Assembly: GCF_000002425.4 (NCBI RefSeq)
Contig: NC_037269.1
Location: 11,442,469-11,506,468 of the forward strand
Source: Physcomitrium patens
Lineage: Eukaryota > Streptophyta > Bryopsida > Funariales > Funariaceae
Length of the DNA stretch: 64,000 bases
Direction of reading: 5' to 3'
Made by a program: the position numbers and the translations under genes. The notes beneath the pieces are model-generated. The model was not told the origin of the DNA and searched no databases. It saw nothing but the letters and a program-made list of their open reading frames with translations. Positions 48,481 through 61,535 of this stretch are shown here, piece after piece (within the stretch, counting starts at the first letter, position 1; the number at the start of each line of letters is the position of its first letter).

Positions 48481-51240
48481 CAATGAAACAAAAGTTAGAA
48501 TAAAAATAACAGTACAAGCGTGTTAACAAAGATAGTAGTGACGAAGCAAAGGCAAAATTGGGTAGAGGCAGGCCGCAGGGATGGATGGATGGATAGATGG
48601 GAATGCACGTGGGAAAAGGAAGACCAACCGTGTGTTATTTCACCCAATGGGACACACAAAATAAAGTGAAATAAAATAAAAATAAAACAATGCTTGAAGG
48701 GGGGCAAGGCTGGCGAAGTAGGAATGTGGGAGCAGGAGGAGGAGGAGGAGTAGGAGGGAGGAGCAAGACCTCGCAACAACAATCTAAACAGCGGTGGCGA
48801 ATTGAACGAACGCTTACAAAACCCAAAGAGAGGCACCCATCCGGATCGCTCGCTCGCTCACTCAGTTAGTCTGTCAGTAAGTTCAAAAAAAACGGGGCAC
48901 CAGCACCAGCACCCGCACCTGCGACGATGGCGACGAGTAAACGAAGAAGACAAAGACGAGAGCCCTGCCTTGGTCTTCAAAGGAACAAAAACTCATTCAC
49001 ACAGGTGAATGAGCCCGGGCTAAAAGGAGCTAAAAGGGCAAAGCCAAAAGTAAAATGTTGCGGACACAGCAGCAATGGGAGTTCTCGAGGGGGGGAGTCA
49101 GCAGCGGAAGAAGACGGGATTTGAAAGCTACTGTGTGTGAGCCAATTTTTTGACTCACAATGTAGTCAGAAAAAATATTAGAATAAATCAATGGAGTTAG
49201 GAAGAGAAAAGCTTGGGTGTAGTTAAGTAGGATAAATTGTCAATGAAAAGGCTCATTTAGGTGTTAAGAGTCGAGTACAATTATAATGGTGGGTGAAACG
49301 ATCAAGGTTTAAAATTAGATTAAGTAGGAATAGTGAAGTCATGTTGATAAGCAGTGAAGAAAGGAGTAAATGGGAGAAAATATGTTATCTGGACCTTTAG
49401 GACAAGAACAATATACTAAAAATAGTGAAAACTAGACATACTATTTCTAAGCGAGAATAGAATAGGGGAGACTTCTAAAAGGGCCCCTAACAATCTCTCA
49501 CAAGTGTCAAGGACTTAAAAAAAGAAAAAGAAAAAACATACACATACATAGACCAATGACCTACTCTAGCATACTAATCTAGGGTACATAGATTTTGGAC
49601 TTAGCGAGTTATATCAATAATGTTGGAAAGACAAGGTTTGGAGTGCCAAAATTAATGAGGGTAGTGAGGTGAGGCGAGGCAAGGCAGTGCATGGGGTGGT
49701 ACGTAGTAGACGAGGAAGTTGAATGCAGATTTGAGTAAATTGGGGTGATCTTATTTGAGACATGTGTGTTGCTTAGAGTGGAGTTTGCACTCACTAGGAA
49801 GTTGGAATTACTAGATTGGATAGCAATTTGGGCTAGAGTTGCGTGGAAGATCAAATTGTGATCTAGTTTTATAGGGTGAGTGAGAAATTCCAAGCAAAAA
49901 ACAGACAAGGGTTGTGGCATGGAGTAGATCCAAATGAATAGAGAAGATTATCGAAAGAAGAAGGAGGGGGTGCAAATTCTAGAGGAGCTCGAGCTAACTG
50001 AAAGAGAGGTGACGACAATGTTGCGCTGTGTGGTGTTGACAGATCTAAGTTGCATAGCCATTTTAGAGGAAGTGGCAAAGTGAAGGCATTCTTAGTAGAA
50101 GAGATCAAAGCGATAGTATTCCAAGAACGTGGAGACGGTTTGGTAGGGACGATGACAAGACTTGGCTTGGGAATTGATAACTATTATAAATCAGTTGTCA
50201 TTTGCCATGTTGTTTGTGAGGTGGTAGTTGATTTCTAATGGTTGTTAGACAACAAGTTTAGAAGAATTTTTGTGCATATTTTTTAGTGTGATTGTGGTGT
50301 TGTGAACATTGTTTTAGTATAGTTGTTTCTTTGTTGTAGAATGAGATGCATATGAAAACTTTCACAAGTTGATTGCTAGACAATTTAAATAATTAAATAA
50401 ATAATTAAAATAATAAATATAAAATAAGGAAAGAAAGAAAGAAATAAAAAATCAAATTTAATTAAAATTCAAATAAATAATTTAAAAATTAAAAATCATA
50501 TTAAATAAATAAAATAACTCATATAAAATAAATAAATAAAATTTTGATAAAACAATATCATAGGTAAACAATGGTTAAGAAAGAGAATACATCTAATCTA
50601 ATCTCATGTGAGTGAAGTTACTCCACCGGACTGCCAAACGCAATTAACGTTTGTTCGAAGGAAAGGGGGAGGGGTTGAGCACATGTCCGGAGCGTCTTTA
50701 ACCGCACCACCACCAGATAGGTTCAATTGCAGCAGTGCTAGGTGCTGCCATCCTGCGATTTTGAAATTTCGTATCCTCCTCCTCCTCCCCCCCCCCCACC
50801 CCCCCAAAAAAAAAAAAGTCCGTTACAGCAGCACTCAACGTCGCGGCACGACGCGGCGCGACTAAGCGAAGCGAAGCCCACGACAATGCTGAGCCACGCA
50901 ATCGGGGACCCCCCCATGCATAAGGGGGAGGGGGGCGGGGAGGAAACAAGGCGACCCGCGTTGGCAGGAAAGGAAGCCTGCACGAAAGCAGTGTGGCTGG
51001 GCTGGGGGGCTCTGCTCATCGCACGGTCGCGCGGCGGCGTTGCGGCCCAGGCAGGCAGCGCCATGAAGGGGAGGAGAGGAGAGGAGAGGAGAGGGAGGGT
51101 ATATAGGATGGATGCATTCCTCCCTTTATTTCATCCATCCATTATCCATCCACCATCCATCCATCCTAAGCGGGGAGAGGAGGGGGCTCAAGGGAGGGAT
51201 GGATGCCTAGAGTGAGTGCCAGGCATTAGGGGCAGCCTAG
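48481..51240. other. Mixed low-complexity region upstream of the DRB gene
   Basis: More GC-rich than the preceding 10 kb, with tetranucleotide runs (ggat at about 48580, catc at 51130-51165), GAGGA runs (51070-51100) and a C-rich then A-rich tract (50770-50817). Open frames are numerous on both strands but overlap and follow the repeats; none shows a domain. 50370-50540 is a short AT-rich block. The part after about 50850 is probably promoter of the DRB gene. Confidence 0.45.
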
Positions 51241-51382
51241 TCTCTGTGTGTGTGTGTCTCTCACTCTCTGTCTGTCTCTCTGCCTCTCCTCTCCCTGTCC
51301 TGCTGCGTTCTGTGTCTGCGCCATTGCATCCCTGCCTGTCTTTCGAGATCCGTCTGCTCCCTTTGCTCTCTCTTGCACATGC

Positions 51383-51416
<34 letters not shown>

Positions 51417-52373
51417 CACCCTTGCTCTCTCCCCTGCCATGTGAGGCGCATCTCGCGGAGGGTTAGTTCCATACCGTTTCTCGATGCCTGTGTGAGAGTA
51501 GTTGGGTGGTTAAGTGCACACTTCTGCCACTGTGGGCACATTGAGTTCTCGTTTCTGCGTAGCTTTTCATTTTATTCATTTTTTATATTTTTTAGTGGGT
51601 AGTTGTCTCTCAGGAACGTAGCGTTATTTTGTAGTGGTGCACTTACAGGCTCTCTCCGCTACATACCGGACGACTAGCAGACCCCACGACTCTTAGCGCG
51701 TAAGGTTCTTTCTCAGAGGCGTTAAGATATAAGTGCTTTTGCGCTGGCACGGTTGTGCGGTGCATGGTGGTAGAGACGGGGTAGACGTATCTGCTTATGT
51801 GGTGAAGGCCGCACCGCACTCAGGTGCCGTCTCTTTCCCTCAGAGGTAAGTTTAAGATACCCGAGATGTTGGGCTTTGATTTGCTTGGGTGAACCCCTCC
51901 GGAGGGGTTCCGAATGGTATCAGCGCATTTCAGTGCTGTGGTTGCCGGTTTAAGCTATGAAGCGCCTTGTCGGCGGAGCCTGCGCGTTTTGGGTTGTTGG
52001 TAATTTGTGAAAGAGTTTTAGAGTGGCAACTCCTTGAGCGCATCCAGCTTGGGGCCTCTTAAGAGATGGACAGTGGGAGTTGTTCGCGAGTGGGCTTTCG
52101 ATTGTAAGGTGGCATGGGGCGAGTATTTGTTTTTGAAGGATATGGAGCTCGTGTTCTCTGAGCCCTCCTGTGATGCCCACTTGTATGCCCGGAAATGCAA
52201 TACTCTATGGATGCCGAGTTGATTGAGGGCTCGAGCGACTTAACGATGATTAAATTTGAGAACAGATTAGGAGGTAGCCGCAGCAGGCAGCAGGAGATAG
52301 GTTTTGAAGACTACAAGTTTGCGTCCTAGTGTTTTGATTTAGTATGAACCTCTTGCATGTGATGGTGGCAGGT
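51241..52373 (+). promoter_or_regulatory. CT-rich 5' leader and leader intron of the DRB gene
   Basis: A CT-rich stretch (51241-51440) suits a plant 5' UTR. A donor in cagag|gtaagtt at 51846 and an acceptor gatggtggcag at 52371, two bases before the start codon, suggest a 526-bp leader intron. A 20-bp perfect palindrome (51891-51910) lies in that intron. Transcription start is not determined. Confidence 0.5.
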
Positions 52374-54170
52374 ATGTACAAGAATCAGCTTCAAGAGCTT
52401 GCTCAGAGGAGCTGCTTCAATCTGCCTGCGTATGCATGCATCAGAGAGGGTCCCGACCATGCACCGCGGTTCAAGGCGACGGTGAACTTCAATGGGGAGG
52501 TTTTCGAGAGCCCTAATTATTGCAATACGTTACGCCAGGCAGAGCATGCCGCGGCCGAAGTGGCTCTTAACACGCTGTCACGGCGAGGCCCATCTCAGTC
52601 TCTAGCAGCACGCATCCTTGTGAGTTGGTCAGTTATCCGAGTCGGTCTGCTGTGATGTCATTGCCGTGCTACTACAATGGTGGGTCTTCGAGTAGCTGGA
52701 TCCTGATTGATTGCATAGCTGATGTGTGCTCTGGTTTGTACTCAGGATGAGACGGGCGTGTGCAAAAACTTGCTACAGGAAACTGCCCAAAGAGCTGGCG
52801 TCTCCCTTCCCGTGTACGCCACTACTCGATCCGGTCCAGGACACCTACCTGTGTTCACTTGTACGGTGGAGGTGGCGAATATGTCCTTCAGCGGGGAAGC
52901 TGCGAAGACAAAGAAGCAAGCGGAGAAGAATGCAGCTATGGCTGCTTGGTCTGCCATCCAGCAACGTAAGTTGCCTTCCAGTGCTCACTTAGCTTTAGCT
53001 TCTTCAGTAAGGAAGAATAGGTCGAGAACCATGCAGCTTCGGGATGTAGACAGTTTCATGGACCATGTATCCCGAATATGTCACGCTGTTGCGTTAGGTG
53101 TTGACGCTTTGACTTTATCCAAGTCACAAGATGCTTTTTCCTCTGTGTGAGTAGCTTACGCTATGTCGGTATCGGCCCGGGGAGCAATTGATTGAATTTG
53201 AAGCATCGCCTCCGTAGACTGTATGTAGGATGTGCGCACCGTTTGGAGGCTGAAATTGCGTTTGTGCATGTGTGTGATCTCAGTTGCGAACCAAGGCAGA
53301 GGTGTACCACTGGCAACAGAAGGGGAGGTCAGTGAGGAGCAAGAACAGAATACGATCGCTAGAGCTTTAGCTCAGCATTACGGCAAAGAGTCGCAGCAGT
53401 TGCCTCACAGTACTCAGAATCCGTCTAGCAGCGTGATGCCCATCAGGTTGAGAACTTTGACTTCGAGGGACGGATTGCAGCCTGGTTCACCTCGCTTGAA
53501 CCAGAGTCATTCGGGACCTTGGGCTACCGATTTGTCAATGGAGCAACAGCGGCATACGCGCAATCAGGGACATTCTAGTGTAGGTCCTGTAGCGTCTCCT
53601 GCGTACCGTCCCGTAGGAACTTCACGGATAGGTTCGTCGGTTACGATTCGGGACGTCACAGGGCACCGGGATTCTGCAGCTCTCCGGGACGCATCTGCGA
53701 TGCGAGATGCTGCGTTGGCGAAGAGAGCGGTGGAGAGAGCAATGTGTGGCAATTTTGTGGGTCGACACAGTCCTGTGAACCTCCGACCGGTGCCACAGAT
53801 GCGCAGGGACAGGCATGAGGTGGCAGTACATTACGACAATCATCAACGGGACGAGGATGAATGGCTGCGAGGGGAAAGCACGAAAGCTAGTCGGGATGTC
53901 GATTGCCTGAACGATTCCCTGGAGGAGCTTGGAGCCTCCGCGGTGCATGGGTCGTACAATCCTATGTCTTGGTCAGGGGCTGGTGTAAGCAACTGGTGGA
54001 ACATGCATCCAGCCGCGATGCCAAGGGCGTCTAGTAGGGCAGCTATGCCAGTAGTGTTGCGCCCAGCAGTGATGGTATGTGCGGCACCGCCGCTTCGTCC
54101 GGAACCAGATGATGCGGAGAATGAGGGTGAAGCGGCCACACACCAAGTGCTAAGTCAGCTGAGTCTGTGA
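52374..54170 (+). CDS. Double-stranded RNA-binding protein, DRB family (3 exons, 450 aa)
   Basis: Exons 52374-52619, 52746-52965, 53284-54170 (1353 bp, phases close). The start ATG opens with MYKNQLQELAQRSCFNLPAY, the same start as plant DRB proteins. dsRBM1 is about residues 1-70, with FKATVNFNGEVFESP and LRQAEHAAAEVAL. dsRBM2 is about 84-153: DETGVCKNLLQETAQRAGVS, FTCTVEVANMSF, and TKKQAEKNAAMAAW with the lysines that touch RNA. Each dsRBM sits in its own exon and the last exon starts in the linker. A segment EEQEQNTIARALAQHYGK resembles the short region after the domains in DRB2-type proteins. The remaining roughly 250-residue tail is low in order, with RD-rich repeats and an acidic end (EPDDAENEGEAA). 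Expected role: partner of Dicer-like proteins in small-RNA processing. DRB2/3/5-type is most likely, HYL1/DRB1 less so. Confidence 0.93.
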
Positions 54171-57100
54171 AGGAACCTGTTTGGTTGCTGGATCATGGTT
54201 GTGAAGTAGATGCGAGGGTCTAGTCCACGTGACGTGCCATCTCCCTGGATGGATGGTCCAACTGCTTCCGGATTGCAGTGGATATTGCATCCTTTGAGAT
54301 GGATCGCCTGTAGGCATACATATTTTTATATAGCTAAATATTACATACGAACTCATGAGATGTATGATGTCTTTGTCTAGGGTATGTTAACGCGTAGCAG
54401 CGGAGATGTGTCGGTCAGGGTCCATCGGATGGATTCCTGTCTTCAGGTTTCTCTGTCTGTGATTCTCACTGTTTACGGCTCTTGTAAACGGGATGGAGAG
54501 TGTGGAGGCATCTTTGTTAGTGGAGCAAGGTTCTGCAGTTATTTGGTTCAGCGTCTTGGAATGATGAACTGACCCAATTTTGATGGGATGGAAGTTGTGG
54601 GGCGATTTCACACGTTTATTCCAATGGAATAGTATTGATTGGCGATTTTGTATTGACGGAGGGGAGACAACCACGGAAAGGCAATTCAAACATCCAGCTC
54701 CTTCAGGCCCTCGCCGGTAGAATAGGCAATGCTAGTCAAGTGCAGTTAGGCTGCGATGATGATGATTGTGTTCGAGTTAAACGAGAACTGTACTTTCGGA
54801 CCAAACTTTGGCACACTATTGTTGATCAGCTTGTCACTGCAGGCATAGGCATTTCCTCTCGAGTAGGCGTGGCGGGTCACAGAGACGTTAGAGCAATTTT
54901 CATCTACTTTAGTAGTGACATTTTCCATTCTTTAGTTTCCTATTGATGATATGGAATTTCACGGAATGTGTAAAAATGTGCATGAATGTGTCCACAGCAT
55001 GGATTTGGAAGTTTAAGAATGTTTGAGTTGACATTTCAGTGAAGCTGATGGAGTGGAGTATTCGTAAGATAGTGGAGCCTAAAAGGATGTGTACCCAAAT
55101 GGTGACCGAGTAGTGGAGCCCAGAAGGATAGTCTTTTGGGGAGGAGTGCCGGTAGGCGTGATCTGGAAAGAGATGGAGGTCGTCTGACCGCCATCCAGTT
55201 ACCCAATTCTGTGATTATACCATCCTCTGTTCCCGTCTCACAGTTTTCACGTTCAAGTGTCGGATGCTTTGTGTTGCGTATGAGGGATTAATGTTACTCG
55301 TACGAGAACGTTACTGAGGATAATTGTTCGCTCGCTTCACTGGTCCATGACTCTGCTGTTCAAATTTATTATTGCAAGTTTGTTTATGACAGGCTGAGCT
55401 GTGTGCAGCATGGCAGAACCCACGTGAGGTCCACATTTGCGTCATTGCGTGGAAACAATTAAGTTTTGTTTTCGCTGTTTAGGTACGTAATTGAAAATTC
55501 GCTAACATCTCTCCTTTCAATAAGTGCGACTCAGGTAGGCTTTAATGCTTACATGAGTTTGCATCTGAAGATGTATGTGTCTATTCAAAGCACATTTAAA
55601 AAATAATGAAAATGTGCTGCTATTCTAGTGCAAGGCTAATAAGTCACGGTATAGGAAGACCTACATGTGTGTCCTTACAACATGGATCGTAAATGTTATA
55701 TTTTTGTGATGTTACTGAAGGTTGAAACAGTAAATGATTCTCAAGGAGAAGTGTATTAAATTTTTTTAAGCTGTAATTTATTCTGATTAATAGTTCTATG
55801 ACGTGAACCTTCTGAATTTCAAAGAAAGTTAGAATCTTTGATGGTGCATATATAAATATCATTTTCATTTCCTTTCAATCACTATTAGTTGTAATTTACA
55901 CATTTCATGATGATTTTTCTATACATCTTATTGAGTGTATGTGTTATTTAAATTTTATTTTAAAAAAATAATCGCAGTTGTACTTAATAAAAGTCATGGT
56001 TTCAAGTGATGATATTGCTTGAAATTGCAATTTTCATAAAATTGAGAATTTATCCCTTTTAAAATACATCTTAATATTTTAGAACCTTTTCTTTTGAAAA
56101 GAAATAATATGAAAATATTTTCTCATGTTTTTGAAATTGCAAAATTAATTTAAAGAACAACATGAATAACATTCCCAAGAACTAAATGTTTTGATGAATT
56201 ACAAAATTATTTAGAAGTTTTTGAATTTTTGAACTTTACAATGTCCATTCTTATTTTCATGTTTGGCTACAGTTAGTAGTTATAGCAATTTTACTTTAAA
56301 ACTTCAAAACTCAATGTTATCACTGACATTTTGTCAATAGTAAGATTCTCATTTTACTGTAATTATTATTATTCTCTTTTACTATGCTTCCAATATATAT
56401 GATAATCCAGGTCTGTTTTTCTTTTGGTATGCAAAATCAGTAAAGTTCTGATTGCATGATTGTTTTCAATTGATTATAAAACATAAATATAGTTTAATAT
56501 ATTAATGAAACATAAATTCATAATTTTTTGTTCATAATATAATCATATTAGGTAGTGATGCAGATAATTTTATTTTGTTGTGAAACCATTGTCATATTTG
56601 ATCATTATTAAATTTAAACTCTATATAAAATAAAACCATTATGAATATTGTGTAGTGCTTATTTTATTTTCATGGAGGTAAGTTGTAAGTTCATGTTGAA
56701 TATCAAGTAGCTTTTTGCAAAATAGTTTTCAAATCTTCATTGAAATGGACGAAAGTAAGAAATATAGTCATGTATTTCATAGATTAGATATTTTATTACA
56801 CAGTTTTATTATCATGGACAGATTTTTAAGAATTTGTGAAAAGGATATCTGTCTGTACTGTGGTTAATGCAATTTACTAAAAACGAATATCACTTTCATA
56901 GTTTATTGATTTATCACACATATGTTTGATTGTAGGATCATGCACGGTAAGTTGCAAAAATATTCATCATAACTATTGTATTTCATATTCACAGACATTG
57001 TGATCAATTCATTATATTTTATATGAATTACAAGAGTGATGTGTTTCATTAATCTTGAAATTAATTCTTAGTAAAGCTACAAATAAATGATCGGTTACAG

Positions 57101-57273
57101 ATATTTAACTTATAAAAAAATTATAAAAGAATATATCACACGTTTTTTTAAATTATTCTTTTGTTTTGTTTCCTAACCATTTAGTTAATAGATGTTAAAG
57201 TAGGTTACTTCTGATTTTATTTATTTTTATATTAGTCAAAATATTGTACCAATCATAATAATACGTATTTATG

Positions 57274-57308
<35 letters not shown>

Positions 57309-60300
57309 TATTTTTACTAAAGAAATATACAAATATAAATAATTGGATGTACTTTTTTCTTTTCTTTTCATTTATAATTTTTAGTATGTATATCATGTTG
57401 TAGTAAAATAGTATTATTTGTTTTGGATATGTTACAGTTTCAAGTTGCATTTTCAACTAAAAAATATAAGCACTCTATTCTTCTATAGGATGGTGAATAT
57501 ATTAAGAATTTTTCAATGACTTAATTATAATTTTAAATTAAAAATTAATGAATAATTAGTTTTATGATTTTAGAAATACTATATGAATAGAAATTCTAAT
57601 AGGTATATTCTTCTTTCTAGTTGTCTTTTTAAATAATATGATCATCTATTTTTATTTCAATTAGAATAAAAATAGAATTGGAATTGGAATTTTTTAGCAT
57701 TTCTGAAATCCGTAGAAAATCTTTTATAACACACTACCTCAAAAGATGTATTTATTATCAAAAAATAAAATAAAATAAAATCCATTTACTTGGTAACTAA
57801 AGAGCACTTTATACCTAGAAGCCTGCTTTAAGAGGTTATGGTCCAAAGTCTTTACTAAAATTGTCTACCTGTTGAGAATACCCCCCTTTAGAAGTCTTGG
57901 AATTTAAATATGATACAAAGTGAGAAGAGGCTATGGAATAAATCAAATCATTCTTTTATTACAAGTCTAATTATGTTAGCTCATATTTTTATTTAAATAA
58001 TTACAATAAAAATTTTAAAACTTGATTTTTTTAATGATTATTCTAAGAATTGCTTGATATGGCTTCTTAAATGTTCTCTAATAACCACCTTGAGATAGCA
58101 TCTAACAAATTCTAAAAGACAACACTATTTATGCCATGTAGGAAAAAAAAGTACATTCCACTTTGACTTCTTCTTGTAAGGCATTTGGACTTATTTTTCT
58201 AAGTATAAAGCCAACTTTAGGATGCTTCTAAATTTCAACCACTCAAAAACATTTAGAATTGCAACCTCCTATTGTGTCTCCTAAATATAATGTGCTCCTA
58301 AATATAATGTGCTCCTAAATAAAATTTGGGATTATTTAGTAGCCCTTTAAATCATAAATTATAGTAAATTTATTATTATTATTTCATATACAACTTTTTG
58401 ATCCTTTATACCTTCTTCTTACTATGTGATTTATATATTCTTATATTAATCTTTATACTAGCATTATTTTGTCTTTTATATCTTTATTTAAGTATTTACT
58501 TTTTATTTCTTTTTATTGATATTTAATTATTTGAATCATGTTTATTAATTTACAATACATCAATAAATATTTTTTTAAATCTATCTTTATCTATTTTTTC
58601 TTTCTTGATAATAATACTCCTTATTATGGCAATATAATAAGGAGTATTAATAATAATAATCCTTATTAATATTTCTTAATAATAATACTCCTTATTATAG
58701 TGCCATACTTCAGTACTTTAATATCCAACAATTGTATTGTAACATGAATTTAGAATCTAATGCTAAAGAACATAAAGTTCAACTCCTAATTGCTTTAGTA
58801 GCCACATTTTTAAAGGAAAAAACAATTCTATTCCCTAATACACCCTTTCGTGAAATCTATATTTTTCTTCTACTTTAGCTTCTTAGTAATCCTATTTGTT
58901 AGCTTACAATTCTACTGATAGGGATATTTCTTTTTTTCCCCCTTTACTTCTTAATTAATCTAAGAATGTTTGTCCTCAAACACCACCTTAAATTTATATC
59001 TTTATGCACCAAAAAATGAATAAATACTCTTCTTCATCTTCAAAATTTGTTCAAAGAAAACAACAAATTATTAATAAAAATAATTGAGATTAACATTTGG
59101 AAACAAATGTATGTATGTATGTACACATAATCTTCATCATTTAGATTTCTTACTTTTATGTTTACAGAAAATAGAATCAATCTTCTAGTGTTTTGGCTTT
59201 GTCTACTTCTATAAATAGCATAAAATTGTTGTACTTTTCTTCTCTACCAACAGTATACAAAATGTTGCATACGAACAAACAAACAATATTTTACTAAACT
59301 CATCTCTAACTTGTGCATATGCTTTCTGGATTCAATGCAACAAGGTGTTCAATAATAGCACCTAGTCCACACTTCTCTTTGGGCATCCCTCATGATTTAG
59401 TTCATTACTAAGAGTAATTAAGAATATGATTTAGAACCCAAAACCAAAAATATATATTTAACTTATAAGTGTGACTCTATTTTGACCAAGAAACACACAA
59501 TTTGTGACAGACTAGGTGGTATTATTAAGTGGCAAACAAAGCCCCATGCTTCCTAAAAGAAGATCATCTACTCAATTCCAAATTATACGTGTATCCAAGG
59601 CTGTAAAAGAGACTTTCCCTTCTTACCTAAGTGGAATTTACATTTCTAGTGGGGTATTCATCTTGATTTGCCCATTTTTTTTCTTTCTCTCAAAGAAAGT
59701 GTTTGACTGGAACCACATTGACTTCTTCTAGGAAGTTTTTTCTGAGATAATAATAATTGAAGTATTAAAAAAAATATATATCCACTACCCAATTTGTAAT
59801 TCATCACTCAGTTATGTTTGATTGCACATGTATGGCACTGTGAATCACAAGATTATAAGATGAAAACGCAACGCGTACGATTTTTTGTATTTGTGCTTTC
59901 GAAAGGAAAAAGAAAAAAACACAGTGTCAATAAATGATGGGTGCAAAGCGGATACAAATTTATCGTTGTTGAAAAGCAGCCACAAACATCGACATCCGAT
60001 AACACATGGATAAATTATGAGCGACAGATTCACAAATCCATACACAGTTTTACACTAGGACCCTGAATGAAGCAAGCCATAGCTGCAAAATACACCTAAT
60101 GAACTATATATATAGATATATATGTATATATGTAGAATATTGTTATTAAAAAATGAAGATAAAATAAACAGTGTAAGAAGTGGGTATAGCATAGCACAGA
60201 ACAGTCACCACTCCAGCTAAATTGACACATCCAGATGACCCAATCCCGCAGATTCTGCTCTGCAATAGCAGAGTAGGCGAAGGCCTTCGTGGATGCAGAC

Positions 60301-61535
60301 TTTCACTCTACCATCAACTGGTGACTCTCATCTGAGAAAGAAGAATCATAAAATATGAGCCGCACCTGCTGCAAAGTGCGTCAGACATCGGATACCACCC
60401 ATCGAGTACAGCATTGCCCTAAAACATCATCCATCGAATACCACTGTTTTTGTGGCAGGATGATGAGGATGTCGCCACTGCAGGCACACCAGACAGCACT
60501 TGTATGGGCCCTTGTGAAAGAAACAGATGCCACCCACTACTCACCGAGAGGGAACCTTTTCCACAAACAAATTGCAGGAATCAGCTCATAAACCTTCTGC
60601 ATGCTAAGGTGCGCCAGTTCCAGCTACAGCCGTTGCATACTAAGGTGACAGAGGTATGCGACGTGAGGAAAAAATTATAATGCCCACATCGCATATGACA
60701 CAGATTGGAAAGGATACATACACACCCAGCGTACGAGAGCATGGGGAGTTAAATGCATAGCATTGACAAGCTGATTGCAAGGGTCCAAAATCCACAGAGC
60801 TGTCAAAGACAGGATCGGATGAGCAATGTTGAATGCTGTAAGAAATGAAAGAGGAGAAGGGAGGGAGGGGAGGTCGAAGGTAAGTCAACACCCGAACCAC
60901 TACCCTTGGCTATACGTGGTGCACCACATGTACTGAGGCTAGTGTGCAGGTTCATGAAAGGTCTGACCACGACCGCGCATTCAAGCTCTTAATCCTGAAC
61001 AACTTTAAAAGAATCATGGCTTCAAAGAAAAGATCGCCAGTTCAGGCTTTCTTTATAGCTACAAAGTTCAAGGACTACACCATGAACCACGCAGAGAGGG
61101 CCATCGGTGGTGGTTCGCTCTTGACTCATTTCCTACCTCTAATCCGTGTCTGTATATCCGTATGTGCCAATGAATCGCTAAAATGGCGTCCGGTCTTTCT
61201 TCGATTCGCCCATTTCGGTGTTGTTGTAGTTGTTGTTGACCTGCTCCTCACCTCCTTCTCCCTCCTGAGGAGCGCTCAAGACCACGCTCAATGTGAGTGT
61301 ACACACAATCTTGAAGGCTCCTCAATCAACCCATTCCACCTGCCGTTTGTACTCAGATCTACCTCGCCCATAGCAACAAGTGAAAGACCGCTCTGATTTA
61401 CCATAATTCTCTCATTCTAGCGGGACTCGCTGCAATTCGTATCTCACTGCGCGTGGCGGACGAGCAGAACCTCCACCCCTCCATGACCTCCAAAAGGGAA
61501 AAGACCGCGCTGCTGCTGACCATGCATAACCCTCC
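54171..61535. other. 3' region of DRB, AT-rich gap, then downstream side of the HD-Zip gene
   Basis: 54171-55500 is of average composition and includes the probable DRB 3' UTR. 55500-59900 is AT-rich without supported genes, with (TA)n at about 57278-57304, a 19-bp tandem unit (ctcctaaatataatgtg) at about 58275-58325 and an inverted repeat at 58613-58648. 60000-61535 is again average in composition and includes the probable 3' UTR of the minus-strand HD-Zip gene. The 150-codon plus-strand frame at 60944-61396 has no domain and lies antisense to that UTR. Confidence 0.55.
58613..58698. repeat. Short inverted repeat with an extra direct copy
   Basis: A 15-bp sequence AATACTCCTTATTAT at 58613-58627 is followed after six bases by its exact reverse complement (58634-58648), and a third, direct copy occurs at 58684-58698. 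Function unknown; it may be a fragment of a small mobile element. Confidence 0.8.

Noticed and set aside
48840..49124. Short Lys/Arg-rich plus-strand frames
   Set aside because: No domain, poor start context and no splice partners; left as intergenic.
50738..51215. Several overlapping frames of 80-157 codons on both strands
   Set aside because: They owe their openness to C-rich, GAGGA and CATC repeats; no domain and no splice support.
52966..53150. Treating the read-through frame after dsRBM2 as the true C-terminus
   Set aside because: The GTAAGT donor at 52966 and the acceptor at 53283 are both strong, and the spliced form continues with EEQEQNTIARALAQ, which fits the DRB family.
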